The position numbers were made by a program, and so were the translations under genes. Below the pieces are notes generated by a model, which had not been told where the DNA came from, made no database searches, and saw only the letters and a list, made by a program, of their open reading frames with translations. This document shows positions 11,394 to 20,672 of a stretch of DNA of 64,000 bases, piece after piece; positions within the stretch are counted from its first letter, which is position 1; every line of letters begins with the position of its first letter. This stretch comes from Streptosporangium carneum (GTDB lineage Bacteria; Actinomycetota; Actinomycetes; Streptosporangiales; Streptosporangiaceae): positions 124,001 through 188,000 of the forward strand of contig NZ_BSEV01000005.1 of the NCBI RefSeq assembly GCF_027922005.1, written 5' to 3'.

Positions 11394-12299
11394 ATGGCCG
11401 ACCGGCGGCGCGGCATGATCGGCGCCGCGACCGCGATGTTCTGCGTCGGCACGTTGACGGGGGTCTCTCCTGCGCTTCACGCTTACCCGGTGTACGGCGG
11501 GCAGGCGGTCCGCTACGCCGTCGGCGCGATCCTGCTGTTCGCGGTCGCCAGAGCCAGGAAGCTGCCCGCGGTCAGGCTGACAGGCCGCGAACTCCTCCTC
11601 GTCGTGCTTCTGGCCCTGGTCGGGCTCGCGGCCTTCAACGTGTTCATCGTCGAGTCGACCCGCCACGCCGACCCGGCGATGGTCGGCACGATCGTGGCCA
11701 CGGTCCCCATCGTCCTCGCGGTGGCCACACCGCTCATGGAGGGCAGGAGGCCGACCCCGTACGTCGTCGTCGCGTCGGTCGTGGTCGCCGCGGGGGCGGC
11801 CGTCACGATCGGGCTGGGGAGCGCGACGTTCACCGGGGTGCTGCTCGCGCTCGGCGCGCTCGGCGGCGAGGTCGGGTTCTCGCTGCTGGCGATCCCGCTG
11901 CTGCCGAAGCTTGGCGCGATCAGGGTCGCGGCCTACTCGGCGACCGCGGCCGTGCCGCTGCTGCTGGTCGCGGGACTCGTCGTCGACGGGCCTCGGCTGG
12001 TGCGGGCGCCCACGCTCTCCGAGACGGCCGCGCTGGGTTATCTGGCCGTCGTGGTGACCGCGTTCGCGTTCTTCTGCTGGTACGACGCGCTGCCCCGCCT
12101 CGGCGCCGATCGCGCGGGCCTGTTCTCCGGCTTCCTGCCGCTCGGCACCATCGTCGCCGCGCTCGTGCTGGGCACCGGCCACCCCGGCTGGCCGGAGTTC
12201 CTCGGCGCCGCCCTGGTGATCGCGGGCCTGCTGCTCGGGCTACAGCCCGCGCCTGCGCCTGTCCCCATGCCCTCTCACGCGGTCGAGCAGCCCGAGTAG
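11394..12299 (+). CDS. EamA/DMT family transporter
   Basis: About 301 residues with ten hydrophobic segments in two EamA halves (first half ends near AVATPLMEGRRP; second begins YVVVASVVVAAGAAVTIG). These are drug/metabolite exporters or carriers of the inner membrane. The frame is open from a TTG at 11358, but the ATG at 11394 (MADRRRGMIGAATAMF) is placed just before TM1 and is preferred; neither has a strong ribosome site. Being between the regulator and the biosynthetic genes, it may export the cassette's product. Its last 60 bp overlap the 3' end of the convergent antiporter gene, so the two cannot have separate terminators between them. Confidence 0.88.
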   Translation: MADRRRGMIGAATAMFCVGTLTGVSPALHAYPVYGGQAVRYAVGAILLFAVARARKLPAVRLTGRELLLVVLLALVGLAAFNVFIVESTRHADPAMVGTIVATVPIVLAVATPLMEGRRPTPYVVVASVVVAAGAAVTIGLGSATFTGVLLALGALGGEVGFSLLAIPLLPKLGAIRVAAYSATAAVPLLLVAGLVVDGPRLVRAPTLSETAALGYLAVVVTAFAFFCWYDALPRLGADRAGLFSGFLPLGTIVAALVLGTGHPGWPEFLGAALVIAGLLLGLQPAPAPVPMPSHAVEQPE

Positions 12300-13673
12300 C
12301 GGGGCGGCCGCCGCCGTGGTCACCAGCGCCATGACGACCAGGGCGACGAAGAGCCGGTCACTGAGCAGTCCGAGGGCGAGTCCGAGATTGAGCACCACGA
12401 GTTCGGTGAGACCACGGGTGTTGAGGAGCACCCCCAGCGTCATCGAGTCGGGCCAGCCGAACCCTGAGGCGCGGGCCATCAGCATGGGGCCCGCCAGCTT
12501 CCCCAGCATCGCGACCACGATCACGAGCGCGGTGACGCCGAGCAGCGAGGCGTCGAGCCCGCTGCGCCAGACGTCCGTGCGCAGCCCGGTGCCCACGAAG
12601 AAGAACGGCAGCAGCAGGACACCCGAGACGGTGTCGATCCGTTCGGTGAGCCGGGTCACGGAGCCGGCGGGACAGCACAGGCCGTAGAGGAAGGCGCCGA
12701 AGATCGCGTGGATCCCGATCGCCGAGGTCGCCGCCGCGGACAGCAGGAGCCCCGACAGCAGCACCAGAAGGCGCACCTCCTCGCGGCCGCCCTCGAGCGC
12801 GGCGAAGATCCGGGCCAGCCAGGGGCGGCCGATCCACGCCATGGCGGCGCCGTACACGATCACGAGCGCCACGGTGAGCACGGCGCGCGCCGGGGTGTCC
12901 CGGCCCGCCACCGCGGTCATGGCGGCGATCAGGCACCACGCGACCACGTCGGCGATGGCGGCGCACAGCATGCTCAGCCGTCCCAGCAGGGTGCGGAGCA
13001 TGCCCCTCTCCACCAGGATGCGGGCGAGCACGGGGAAGGCGGTGATCGACAGCGCGGACCCGAGGAACATCGCGAAGACCACCGGATCGGCCTGCGGTCC
13101 CGCCCAGTCGGGATACAGCAGGATCGCCAGGAGCGCGCCGCCGAGGAAGGGGCCCGCGATCCCCGCGTGGGCGACCGCCATGGCGACCCTGCCCTGCCCC
13201 TTGAACGAGGTCTGCCTGGTCTCCTGGCCGACCACGAACATCAGGGCGATCAGCCCGAGGTCGGCGAGGCCCTGCAGGACGGGGCGCAGCTCGGCGGGGA
13301 AGAGCCAGGCGCCCGCTCCCGGCAGGAGCGCGCCGAGCACCGACGGTCCCAGGCAGAGACCGGCGAAGATCTCACCGACGACCCGCGGCTGCCCGACGGC
13401 CGTGGCCAGCCGCCCGAAGAGCCTGGCGGCCAGGATGACGACGGCGATCGAGATGAAGAGCTGGACGCTGTGGTCGGCGGGTCCCGCCCCCGTGAGGGCG
13501 GTCCCGCCGCCCGGCCCAGAGGAGCCCATCAGCACCAGCAGGCCGACGGCGGCCAGGGCGGGGAGCGCCGCGGTGAGGGCGTACACGACGGCGGTGGCCC
13601 GGGTGTTCGCCGGTGGCGAGGCCTCGGCGGAGCGGGGACCGACGTCCACGGGACCGGGAGAGGTCTGGGTCAT
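12240..13673 (-). CDS. CPA2 family cation:proton antiporter
   Basis: A 477-residue membrane protein with about 12-13 TM segments and the Na+/H+ exchanger (Kef-like CPA2) marks: VVGEIFAGLCLGPSVLG near TM3, SALSITAFPVLARILVERG and LGVLLNTRGLTELVVLNLGL. It lacks a C-terminal TrkA-N domain. Its ATG overlaps the stop of the adenylation-enzyme gene by 4 nt, so it is translationally coupled to the biosynthetic operon. This is unusual for a housekeeping antiporter. Halogenated pyrroles such as pyrrolomycins act as protonophores, so a linked proton antiporter could give self-protection; that role is inference. The 3' end overlaps the EamA gene tail-to-tail. Confidence 0.9.
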   Translation of the reverse strand: MTQTSPGPVDVGPRSAEASPPANTRATAVVYALTAALPALAAVGLLVLMGSSGPGGGTALTGAGPADHSVQLFISIAVVILAARLFGRLATAVGQPRVVGEIFAGLCLGPSVLGALLPGAGAWLFPAELRPVLQGLADLGLIALMFVVGQETRQTSFKGQGRVAMAVAHAGIAGPFLGGALLAILLYPDWAGPQADPVVFAMFLGSALSITAFPVLARILVERGMLRTLLGRLSMLCAAIADVVAWCLIAAMTAVAGRDTPARAVLTVALVIVYGAAMAWIGRPWLARIFAALEGGREEVRLLVLLSGLLLSAAATSAIGIHAIFGAFLYGLCCPAGSVTRLTERIDTVSGVLLLPFFFVGTGLRTDVWRSGLDASLLGVTALVIVVAMLGKLAGPMLMARASGFGWPDSMTLGVLLNTRGLTELVVLNLGLALGLLSDRLFVALVVMALVTTAAAAPLLGLLDRVRGHGDRRRRGL

Positions 13674-15199
13674 CGCGTCTCCGCGGCGAGCAGGCGGCGG
13701 TGCACCTTGCCGTTCGGCGTGCGGGGCAGCTCGTCCACGTACCGGACGGCATCGACGATCATGTGACGGGGCAGCGCCGCCGCGCAGTGGCGTTTGATCT
13801 CCAGCAGGTTCGGGCGGTCCTCGCCGGAGGGCACCGCGTAGGCGACGAGCCTGGCGTCGATCCCGCTTCCCGTCAGCACGACGGCCGCGTCGCTGACCGC
13901 GGGGTGGGCCTGCAGCACGGACTCGATCTCGCCGACCTCGATCCGGTGCCCCCTGACCTTGACCTGCCCGTCGCGCCTGCCGAGGAAGCGGTAGTCGCCG
14001 TCGTCCTGCAGGACGACGCGGTCACCCGTGGCGTACGGCCTGCCGCCCTGCGGAGGATGGCCCCAGTAGCCCAGCATCACCGTCGGCCCGTCGACGACCA
14101 GCTCGCCCTCCTCCCCGGGCCCTGCCACGCCGCCGTCCTCCCTGACCGCCCACACCCGGTCGCCCGAGCAGGCCCGCCCGATCGGGACGGGCGCCGTCCT
14201 GTCCGCGGGCACGGAGCCGACCTCGTGGAAGGTGCACACGTTGGTCTCCGTGGGGCCGTACAGGTTGAGGAAGCGCACCCCCGGCAGGTGCTCGCGGAGC
14301 GCGCGCAGGTGCGTCACCGGGTACGGCTCGCCGGCGAACAGCAGTGCCCGCAGGCCTGTGGGGCGCGTGTCGAGCAGCCCGCCGTCGCGGGCCATCAGGA
14401 TCAGCGCGGACGGCACCGAGTACCACACCGTGATGCGCCGGTCGAGAAGGAAGTCGACCAGCAGACGCGGCGCGTACGCCGTCTCCTGGGGGATCAGGTG
14501 CACCGACGCCCCGGCGCGGAAGGCCACGTACAGGTCCAGGACCGACAGGTCGAAGTGGAAGGGCGCGTGGTTGGCGAACCGGTCCGCGCCGGTCGCCTCC
14601 AGCTCGGCGGCGGCCCAGTCGACGAAGGCGAGCGCGTTGCGGTGCGACAGGCACACCCCCTTCGGCACACCGGTCGAGCCCGAGGTGTAGAGGATGTAGG
14701 CCAGGTCGTCGGCCGTCCCGCCGGGGTCGGGGAACGGCTCGCCTCCCGCGTAGCCCCCTGCGCCGACCCCTGCGCCGACCCCTGTGCCGACCCCTGTGCC
14801 GACCCCTGTGCCGACCTCTGTGCCGGCCGTGCTCAGGCCTGGAACGGTCACGCCGTGCCGGGCCAGCGTCGCCAGGCGTTCGGGCGAGGCGACCACGGCG
14901 CGGGGCGCACAGTCGGTGACGAGCTGGACGGCGCGGTCCGCCGGGCTGAGCGGGTCGACGGGGACGTAGGCCGCGCCGAGGCGCAGCACCGCCTGCATGG
15001 CGACGACGGCCCACGCCGACTTGTCGAGCCAGAGTGCGACGCGGTCGCCCCGCCGTACGCCGAGCCCGGCCAGCGCGCGCGCCGTGCGGTCCGCCTCCGC
15101 GTCGAGCTCGCCGTAGTTCAGCGTTCCGTCCGCCGCCACGACCGCGGTCGCCAGCGGCGTACGGCGCGCGCTCTCGCGGACGAGCTCGTGCAGCCTCAC
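13670..15199 (-). CDS. Stand-alone adenylation enzyme (candidate prolyl-AMP ligase)
   Basis: A 509-residue acyl/amino-acid-activating enzyme with the NRPS adenylation core motifs in order: A3 YTSGSTGVPKG (171-181), HFDLSVLDLY (from 215), A5 NLYGPTETN (312-320), A7 YATGD (389-393), A8 GRRDGQVKVRGHRIEVGEIE (407-426), and the A10 Lys in PNGKV (Lys498). No carrier or condensation domain is attached. In pyrrole pathways (PltF, RedM, CloN4) such an enzyme loads L-proline on a separate carrier protein; the adjacent dehydrogenase, carrier and halogenase make that the likely role. The GTG start at 15199 overlaps the dehydrogenase stop by 4 nt, and the stop overlaps the antiporter start by 4 nt. A Gly-Val-Gly-Thr repeat (residues about 125-148) sits before A3. 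Confidence 0.87.
   Translation of the reverse strand: MRLHELVRESARRTPLATAVVAADGTLNYGELDAEADRTARALAGLGVRRGDRVALWLDKSAWAVVAMQAVLRLGAAYVPVDPLSPADRAVQLVTDCAPRAVVASPERLATLARHGVTVPGLSTAGTEVGTGVGTGVGTGVGAGVGAGGYAGGEPFPDPGGTADDLAYILYTSGSTGVPKGVCLSHRNALAFVDWAAAELEATGADRFANHAPFHFDLSVLDLYVAFRAGASVHLIPQETAYAPRLLVDFLLDRRITVWYSVPSALILMARDGGLLDTRPTGLRALLFAGEPYPVTHLRALREHLPGVRFLNLYGPTETNVCTFHEVGSVPADRTAPVPIGRACSGDRVWAVREDGGVAGPGEEGELVVDGPTVMLGYWGHPPQGGRPYATGDRVVLQDDGDYRFLGRRDGQVKVRGHRIEVGEIESVLQAHPAVSDAAVVLTGSGIDARLVAYAVPSGEDRPNLLEIKRHCAAALPRHMIVDAVRYVDELPRTPNGKVHRRLLAAETR
14757..14828. repeat. 12-bp tandem repeat inside the adenylation gene
   Basis: Six copies of a 12-bp unit (CCCTGTGCCGAC and close variants) in frame within the adenylation enzyme, coding for a GVGT/GVGA run in a loop between the first subdomain and motif A3. 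The unit is a multiple of three, so copy-number change would keep the frame. Confidence 0.85.
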
Positions 15200-16323
15200 A
15201 GCCCCAGCTCCTTGACGATCTGTTCGAGCTGGATCTCGGACGTCCCGGAGAAGACGGTGGCGGGCAGCGCGTCCCGCAGCTCGCGCTCGATGCCGCTGTC
15301 GGTGCGGACGCCCGCGCCCGCGAAGATCCGCATGGCGTCGAGGCCGGCCTCGACCGCGCCCTCGCTGACCGCGAGCTTGGCCATCGCGACGTCGAGCACG
15401 GCCCGCTCGCCCTGGTCGAGCCGCCAGCACGCCTGCCACAGCAGCAGCCGCGCCGCCTCCAGACGGAGCCGCAGCCGCGCGATGCGGTGGGATATCGCCT
15501 GGTTGTCGGAGATGCGGCGACCGAACTGGCGGCGTTCCAGCGCGTGCTCGACGCACCGCTCCAGCAGCCGCTCCGTCCTCCCCAGGTAGGCGGCGAACAG
15601 ACAGGTGCGCTCCCAGCGCATCGAGGCCTGGAAGATCGCCGCCCCCTGCCCCTCCCTGCCCAGCCGGTTGCCCGCGGGGACGCGGCACCCGTCGAGCCGC
15701 ACCGCCGAGGCGGGCACGCTCTCCAGCCCGACCTTGTCGAACGGCTCGTCGACGGTCAGCCCCGGCGTGTCCCGCGACACGGCGAACGCGGTCACCCCGA
15801 GATGGCCGAAGGCGGGGGCGGTCGAGGCGTAGACCGTGAAGACGTCGGCGATCGGGGCGTTGCTCACGAAGGACTTGACCCCGGTGATGACGTAGTCGTC
15901 GCCCTCCCGCACCGCCCGCGTCGCCATCGCGGTGACGTCCGAGCCCGACCCCTCCTCGGTGATCGCGTTCGCGCCGACCAGCTCACCGGAGCACAGCCCG
16001 GGGAGCGTCCTGTCCCGCAGTTCGGCGCCGCCGTGCTCGGCGATGGGCATCGCGCAGGCGAACAGGTGCGCCATGGTGGCGAACACCAGCCCCATGTCCG
16101 GGCAGCCCCGCCCGAACGCCTCCACGGTCCGGGCCGTGCTCAGGAAACCGAGTCCTCCGCCGCCGTGCTCGACGGGCACGGAGAGGCCCGTGAGCCCGAG
16201 TCCCGCGCACCGTCGCCAGTCCTCGCGGGTGAGGAACCCCTCTTCGACGGCAGGCCATGTACGTGTCTTTTCCCGGACCAGCTCGTATCGCTCCCGCTGG
16301 TCGGGGTCCCAGGCGAAATCCAC
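15196..16323 (-). CDS. Acyl-CoA dehydrogenase-like flavoenzyme (candidate prolyl-carrier dehydrogenase)
   Basis: A 375-residue acyl-CoA dehydrogenase family flavoprotein. Domain marks: AITEEGSGSD (about 120-129), WERTCLFAAYLG and RRQFGRRISDNQAISHRIA in the helical part, and FSGTSEIQLEQI at the end. The Glu usually found in (Y)EGT is Ser here, while Glu238 in MRWERT lies where isovaleryl-CoA dehydrogenase and the pyrrole-pathway prolyl-carrier dehydrogenases (PltE, RedW, CloN3) put their base. With a carrier protein, adenylation enzyme and halogenase next to it, the expected reaction is stepwise oxidation of prolyl-S-carrier to pyrrolyl-2-carboxyl-S-carrier. First gene of the leftward operon; the stop overlaps the ligase start. 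Function is by family and context. Confidence 0.87.
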   Translation of the reverse strand: MDFAWDPDQRERYELVREKTRTWPAVEEGFLTREDWRRCAGLGLTGLSVPVEHGGGGLGFLSTARTVEAFGRGCPDMGLVFATMAHLFACAMPIAEHGGAELRDRTLPGLCSGELVGANAITEEGSGSDVTAMATRAVREGDDYVITGVKSFVSNAPIADVFTVYASTAPAFGHLGVTAFAVSRDTPGLTVDEPFDKVGLESVPASAVRLDGCRVPAGNRLGREGQGAAIFQASMRWERTCLFAAYLGRTERLLERCVEHALERRQFGRRISDNQAISHRIARLRLRLEAARLLLWQACWRLDQGERAVLDVAMAKLAVSEGAVEAGLDAMRIFAGAGVRTDSGIERELRDALPATVFSGTSEIQLEQIVKELGL

Positions 16324-16626
16324 GATCGGAAGCTTAGGATCGGCCGCTTTCCACTGTCCTCATCCTTTCTGCAGAAGCCGTGCTCCGCCGTTCTGCCCGG
16401 AGCTCGGGAAAACGCCTGGAGAGAGTCTTCCCCGTCATCACTTCCGCCCCCTACGAAAGGACGAGGCAACGGGTCAGCAGGCGGATCCGCGAGAGGGGAA
16501 GTTCAGTATTTGTCAGGAGGACAGTCAGACGGGAGCTTCGTAGTCTCATGCCGGTGGCCGCGCCCACGACGGCGGCCACGGCGGCGTGACCACCCGGTGG
16601 GTCACCCATAAGACGGGAGCGGGCAA
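16324..16626. promoter_or_regulatory. Divergent promoter region of the pyrrole cassette
   Basis: A 303-bp gap between the divergent dehydrogenase and carrier-protein genes, with lower GC than its flanks. It must hold promoters for both operons and is the natural target of the cassette's regulator. TTGTCA at about 16510 is a possible -35 element for the rightward operon, but no convincing -10 could be fixed. No gene seen. Confidence 0.5.
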
Positions 16627-16881
16627 ATGAACGAGTCGGAGGTCGCCGACGTACTCCGGAAATACCTGACGGAGAGGATTCTCGACGCCTCGGACGTCGA
16701 GATCGAACTGAACACCCCGTTGCTCGAGTGGGGGATTCTCAATTCGCTCACCACGACCCGGCTGGTGGGCTTCATCAGAGAGCAGTTCGGAATCGAGATT
16801 CCCGTCGAGGAGATGGTGGGCGAGAACTTCAAGGACCTGCTGAGCATCAGCAGGCTCGTCACCGGGCTCGGCGGCGAATGA
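16627..16881 (+). CDS. Stand-alone carrier protein (PltL/RedO/CloN5-like)
   Basis: An 84-residue acyl/peptidyl carrier protein. The phosphopantetheine site lies in TPLLEWGILNSL, with Ser40 (codon 16744-16746) as the attachment residue. The LLEWGILNS form, together with the later FKDL..ISR segment, is the pattern I recall for pyrrolyl carrier proteins such as PltL, rather than for fatty-acid ACPs. It should carry proline, then pyrrole-2-carboxylate, then the halogenated pyrrole as thioesters. It is the first gene of the rightward operon, after GGGAGCGGG, with the halogenase gene 48 bp downstream. No phosphopantetheinyl transferase is encoded in this window, so activation must come from elsewhere in the genome. 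Confidence 0.93.
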   Translation: MNESEVADVLRKYLTERILDASDVEIELNTPLLEWGILNSLTTTRLVGFIREQFGIEIPVEEMVGENFKDLLSISRLVTGLGGE

Positions 16882-16929
16882 GCGTGCTCCGGCGCGCCCG
16901 TGAGTGTGTCTATGAGGGGAAGGTCAATC

Positions 16930-18273
16930 ATGTCCGACGTTGACTTCGACATCGCGATCATCGGAGGCGGTCCCGCGGGATCCTCGATCGCCTCCTATCT
17001 GTCCAAGGCGGGCCTGTCCTGCGTGGTGTTCGAGAGCTCGACCTTCCCCCGCGAGCACGTGGGAGAGTCCCTGATCCCCGCGACCACCCCCGTGCTGTCC
17101 GACATCGGCGCGCTGGCGAAGATCGAGGCCGCCGGCTTCCCCAAGAAGTACGGCGCGGCCTGGACCTCCGCGGCCGAGACGAAGATCCCCACCCTGGGAT
17201 TCGAGCTCTCCCACGGTTTCAGGGCGGCCGAGATCGAGTTCAGCGAGCGCGACCAGGCCGGGGTGAACCAGGACTACACCTACCACGTGGACCGGGGACT
17301 GTACGACCTGATCCTGCTGCAGCACGCCGAGTCGCTCGGGGCCAAGGTCTACGAGGGGATCCGGGTGCGGCGGGTCGACTTCTCCGAGCCGCTGCCGAAG
17401 GTGGTCTTCAGCATCGGCCGCAGGGAGAGCGACGTGCGGGTGCGGATGGTGGTCGACGCCAGCGGGCGCAACACCTTCCTCGGCAGGCAGCTCAAGCTCA
17501 AGGTCTCCGACCCGGTCTTCAACCAGTACGCCGTCCACACCTGGTTCGACGGGCTCGACCGCACGGCGCTGGCGGTCAACAAGGAGCAGGCGGACTTCAT
17601 CTTCATCCACTTCCTGCCCATCACCGACACCTGGGTCTGGCAGATCCCCATCACCGACACCGTCACCAGCGTCGGCGTGGTCACCCAGAAGAAGCACTTC
17701 AGCGAGGCCGGGGCCGACTGGGAGACGTTCTTCTGGAAGTGCGTCGAGAGCCGCCCCGAGCTCGCGGAGGCGCTGCGCTCCAGCAAGCAGGTCAAGCCGT
17801 TCAAGCCCGAGGGCGACTACAGCTACGCCATGCGGGAGATCTGCGGCGACGGCTGGCTGATGATCGGCGACGCGGCGAGGTTCGTCGACCCGATCTTCTC
17901 CAGCGGCGTCAGCGTGGCGATGAACGGAGCCAGGATCGCCTCGTACGACATCCTGGCCGCCGCCGAGAAGGGCGACTTCACCAAGCCCTCCTTCGCGCAG
18001 TACGAGGGCAAGCTGCGCAACGCCGTGAGCAACTGGTACGAGTTCATCTCCATCTACTACCGGCTGAACATCCTGTTCACGGCGTTCGTGGCCGACCCCA
18101 GATACCGTCTCGACGTCCTGAAGATGCTGCAGGGCGACGTCTACGACGGCGGCGAGCCCGCCGCGCTGACCAAGATGCGTGAGATCACCCGTCAGGTCGA
18201 GCAGAACCCCGACCACCTCTGGCACAAGCACCTCGGCTCGTTGCGCGCTCCCAGCGCCGCCCCGCTGTTCTGA
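16930..18273 (+). CDS. FAD-dependent halogenase (PltA-like, acts on pyrrolyl-carrier)
   Basis: A 447-residue flavin-dependent halogenase. Visible: the dinucleotide-binding [10 protein letters not shown] (10-19), [12 protein letters not shown] (45-56), the halogenase signature WVWQIP at 235-240, and [20 protein letters not shown] from 313. Length and many segments ([39 protein letters not shown]) match my memory of PltA, the pyoluteorin enzyme that chlorinates pyrrolyl-S-PltL. It needs FADH2 from an outside flavin reductase, and none is in the window. Start chosen at ATG 16930, after GGGGAAGG, rather than the longer frame from 16900. Expected product is a mono- or dichloropyrrolyl-S-carrier; bromide use cannot be excluded. 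Confidence 0.95.
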   Translation: MSDVDFDIAIIGGGPAGSSIASYLSKAGLSCVVFESSTFPREHVGESLIPATTPVLSDIGALAKIEAAGFPKKYGAAWTSAAETKIPTLGFELSHGFRAAEIEFSERDQAGVNQDYTYHVDRGLYDLILLQHAESLGAKVYEGIRVRRVDFSEPLPKVVFSIGRRESDVRVRMVVDASGRNTFLGRQLKLKVSDPVFNQYAVHTWFDGLDRTALAVNKEQADFIFIHFLPITDTWVWQIPITDTVTSVGVVTQKKHFSEAGADWETFFWKCVESRPELAEALRSSKQVKPFKPEGDYSYAMREICGDGWLMIGDAARFVDPIFSSGVSVAMNGARIASYDILAAAEKGDFTKPSFAQYEGKLRNAVSNWYEFISIYYRLNILFTAFVADPRYRLDVLKMLQGDVYDGGEPAALTKMREITRQVEQNPDHLWHKHLGSLRAPSAAPLF

Positions 18274-18316
18274 AAAGCGCCGCTGTTCTTGGAAAAACGG
18301 AAGGACCGGGAAATCC

Positions 18317-19678
18317 GTGAAGAAGTTCATCCTGGCGGAGAACGACCTGCCGCAGCAGTGGTACAACATCCTGCCCGACCTGCCCGCCCCGCTGCCGCCG
18401 TACCTCAACCCCGTCACCCACGAGCCGCTGCGCCCTGAGGACCTCGCCCCGCTGCTGCCGCAGACGGTGATCGAGCAGGAGTTCTCCCAGGAACGCTGGA
18501 TCGACATCCCCGAGCAGGTGCGGGACATCTACCGGATGTGGCGGCCGAGCCCGCTCGTGCGGGCCGACAGGCTGGAGAAGGCCCTCGACACCCCGGCCAA
18601 GATCTACTTCAAGTACGAGGGCGTCTCGCCCGCGGGCTCGCACAAGCCGAACACCGCGATCCCGCAGGTCTACTACAACGCCCAGGAGGGCGTGCGGCGG
18701 GTGACGACGGAGACCGGCGCGGGTCAGTGGGGCTCCGCCCTGTCCTTCGCGGGCAGCCTCTTCGGCGTCGCCGTCACGGTGTACATGGTGCGGGCGTCCT
18801 ACCACCACAAGCCCTACCGCCGCTCGCTCATGCACACCTGGGGAGCCGAGGTGTTCCCCTCCCCGACCGAGCGCACCCAGGCGGGCCGCGACATCCTCGC
18901 CAAGGACCCCGACTCGCCCGGCAGCCTCGGCATCGCCATCAGCGAGGCCGTCGAGGACGCCCTCGCGCACGACGACACCAAGTTCGCGCTCGGCTCCGCC
19001 ATGAACCACGTGGTGCTGCACCAGACCGTCATCGGCCTGGAGGCCAAGCGCCAGCTCGAGCTGGCCGGGGACTACCCCGACGTCGTGGTCGGGTGCGTCG
19101 GCGGAGGCTCCAACTTCTCCGGGCTGGTGTTCCCCTTCATGGCCGACAGGCTCTCGGGGGAGCGTCCCGAGACCCGGTTCGTGGCGGCCGAGCCGACCGC
19201 CTGCCCGACCCTCACCCGAGGCGCCTACACCTACGACTACCCCGACACGGCGGGACTCGGCCCGCTGCTGCCCATGCGCACGGTCGGCCACGGCTTCATG
19301 CCCGCTCCCATCCACGCGGGCGGGCTGCGCTTCCACGGGGACGCCCCGACCCTGTGCGCGCTCCACGACCAGGGATACATCGAGGCGCGCGCCTACGACC
19401 AGAACGAGGTGTTCGCCGAGGCCGTGCGGTTCGCCCGCCACGAGGGCTTCGTCATGGCGCCCGAGTCCTCGCACGCCCTGCGCGGCGCCGTGCAGGAGGC
19501 GCTCGCGGCGAAGGAGGCGGGGCAGGAGCGCACGATCCTGTTCGGCCTGTCCGGGCACGGGCACTTCGACCTGGGGGCCTTCGACGCCTACCTGGCCGGG
19601 CAGCTGGAGGACTACACGATCCCCCAGGCCCAGCTGGACGAGGCGCTGAGCCAGCTCCCCAAGATCGAGCGGATCTGA
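18317..19678 (+). CDS. TrpB2-like PLP enzyme in the pyrrole operon
   Basis: A 453-residue protein of the TrpB-like (TrpB2) branch of fold-type II PLP enzymes. The PLP Lys is Lys110 in [14 protein letters not shown], the Glu equivalent to TrpB Glu109 is Glu132 in [10 protein letters not shown], and the phosphate loop is CVGGGSN. TrpB joins indole with the aminoacrylate from L-serine; no trpA or other trp gene is nearby. It lies 43 bp after the halogenase and 1 bp before an amidohydrolase gene, so it belongs to the operon. A reasonable hypothesis is that it couples a released (halo)pyrrole with serine to give a pyrrolylalanine. The alternative is indole scavenging or tryptophan supply. The start GTG at 18317 gives [15 protein letters not shown], the normal family N-terminus. 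Confidence 0.9.
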   Translation: MKKFILAENDLPQQWYNILPDLPAPLPPYLNPVTHEPLRPEDLAPLLPQTVIEQEFSQERWIDIPEQVRDIYRMWRPSPLVRADRLEKALDTPAKIYFKYEGVSPAGSHKPNTAIPQVYYNAQEGVRRVTTETGAGQWGSALSFAGSLFGVAVTVYMVRASYHHKPYRRSLMHTWGAEVFPSPTERTQAGRDILAKDPDSPGSLGIAISEAVEDALAHDDTKFALGSAMNHVVLHQTVIGLEAKRQLELAGDYPDVVVGCVGGGSNFSGLVFPFMADRLSGERPETRFVAAEPTACPTLTRGAYTYDYPDTAGLGPLLPMRTVGHGFMPAPIHAGGLRFHGDAPTLCALHDQGYIEARAYDQNEVFAEAVRFARHEGFVMAPESSHALRGAVQEALAAKEAGQERTILFGLSGHGHFDLGAFDAYLAGQLEDYTIPQAQLDEALSQLPKIERI

Positions 19679-19679
19679 G

Positions 19680-20672
19680 ATGGGCGGCGGCTGGATCGAC
19701 GTCCACCACCACAGCTACCATCCGCCGCTGATCGCCGAGCTGCGCCGGAGAGGGGTGACGCACATGGCGCCGGGCGTCCCCCTCCCCGAGTGGACGGTCG
19801 ACGATTCCCTCAAGGTCATGGACGCCAACGACATCCAGGCGGCGATCCTGTCGATACTGCTGCCGAACGCGGCCTTCGACGAGAACGCGGCGTCGCTGGT
19901 CCGGCAGGCCAACGAGTGGTCGGCGGAGCTGGTGCGCGCCCGGCCCGACAGGTTCGGGGCGCTGGCCGTACTGCCCCTGCCGGACGTCGAGGCGGCCCTC
20001 GCGGAGATCGACCACGCCTTCGACGTGCTCGGTCTGGACGGGGTCGTCCTGAGCGCCAGCCTCGCGGACGGCCGCTACCTGGGCGACCCGGCCTTCGCCC
20101 CCGTCTTCGACGAGCTCAACCGGCGCGGAGCCGTGGTGTTCGTCCACCCGAACCCGGCCTACCGGTGCGACTGCGCCGGAGGGCCCGGGTTCACGGCCAA
20201 GGTCCCGCCGCCGCTCGTCGACTTCGTCATGGACACCACGAGGGCGGTCGCGGACCTGCTCTTCGGCGGCACCCTCGGCCGCTGCCACGACATCCGGTTC
20301 GTCCTCGCCCACGCGGGCGGCACCGTGCCGTTCCTGGCCTGGCGTCTGGAACTGGCGGCGACCTGGGTGCTTCCCGGGGCGGCGGACACCGACGTCGCGG
20401 GCGAACTGCGGCGGCTGTACTACGAGACGGCCCAGGCGGCGTCGCCGGCGACCCTGGGGTGCCTGAGGGAGGTGACCGAGAGGGAGAACGTCCTGTTCGG
20501 CACCGACTTCCCGTTCATGAGGGACACGGTCGTCTCGGCCACCAAGCGGCATCTCGCCGAGGTCGCCGACCTGGACCTCACGGGCAACGCGCTCGCGCTC
20601 TTCCCCGCGCTCGCCGGCAGGCTTGAGGCGGCCGGGGTGGCGAGAGGGGTCGCGGATGCCGCGCGCCTTTGA
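19680..20672 (+). CDS. Amidohydrolase-2 family protein (ACMSD-like decarboxylase candidate)
   Basis: A 330-residue TIM-barrel metal enzyme of the amidohydrolase-2 group, which includes ACMSD, gamma-resorcylate decarboxylase and related aromatic decarboxylases. Metal-site residues are in place: His9/His11 in DVHHH, His156 in VFVHPNPA, His211 in LAHAGGTVPF and Asp276 in LFGTDFPF. It begins 1 nt after the trpB-like stop and overlaps the next gene by 17 nt, so the three are translationally linked. In this setting it could remove the carboxylate from pyrrole-2-carboxylate to free the pyrrole for the TrpB-like enzyme. That step is inference; hydrolysis of another amide or lactone is the alternative. 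Confidence 0.88.
   Translation: MGGGWIDVHHHSYHPPLIAELRRRGVTHMAPGVPLPEWTVDDSLKVMDANDIQAAILSILLPNAAFDENAASLVRQANEWSAELVRARPDRFGALAVLPLPDVEAALAEIDHAFDVLGLDGVVLSASLADGRYLGDPAFAPVFDELNRRGAVVFVHPNPAYRCDCAGGPGFTAKVPPPLVDFVMDTTRAVADLLFGGTLGRCHDIRFVLAHAGGTVPFLAWRLELAATWVLPGAADTDVAGELRRLYYETAQAASPATLGCLREVTERENVLFGTDFPFMRDTVVSATKRHLAEVADLDLTGNALALFPALAGRLEAAGVARGVADAARL

Noticed and set aside
13613..15589. 658-residue plus-strand ORF
   Set aside because: Shadow of the adenylation enzyme and dehydrogenase; their motifs on the minus strand are complete.
15200..15688. Upstream extension of the adenylation gene to 672 residues
   Set aside because: The added part overlaps the dehydrogenase gene out of frame; the GTG at 15199 with 4-nt overlap fits an operon.
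18179..18316. Extended N-terminus of the TrpB-like enzyme
   Set aside because: It overlaps the halogenase gene's 3' end in another frame; the GTG at 18317 gives the normal family start.
18317..19678. Tryptophan operon
   Set aside because: No trpA, trpC, trpD or trpE nearby; the enzyme is the TrpB2 type inside a halogenase operon.
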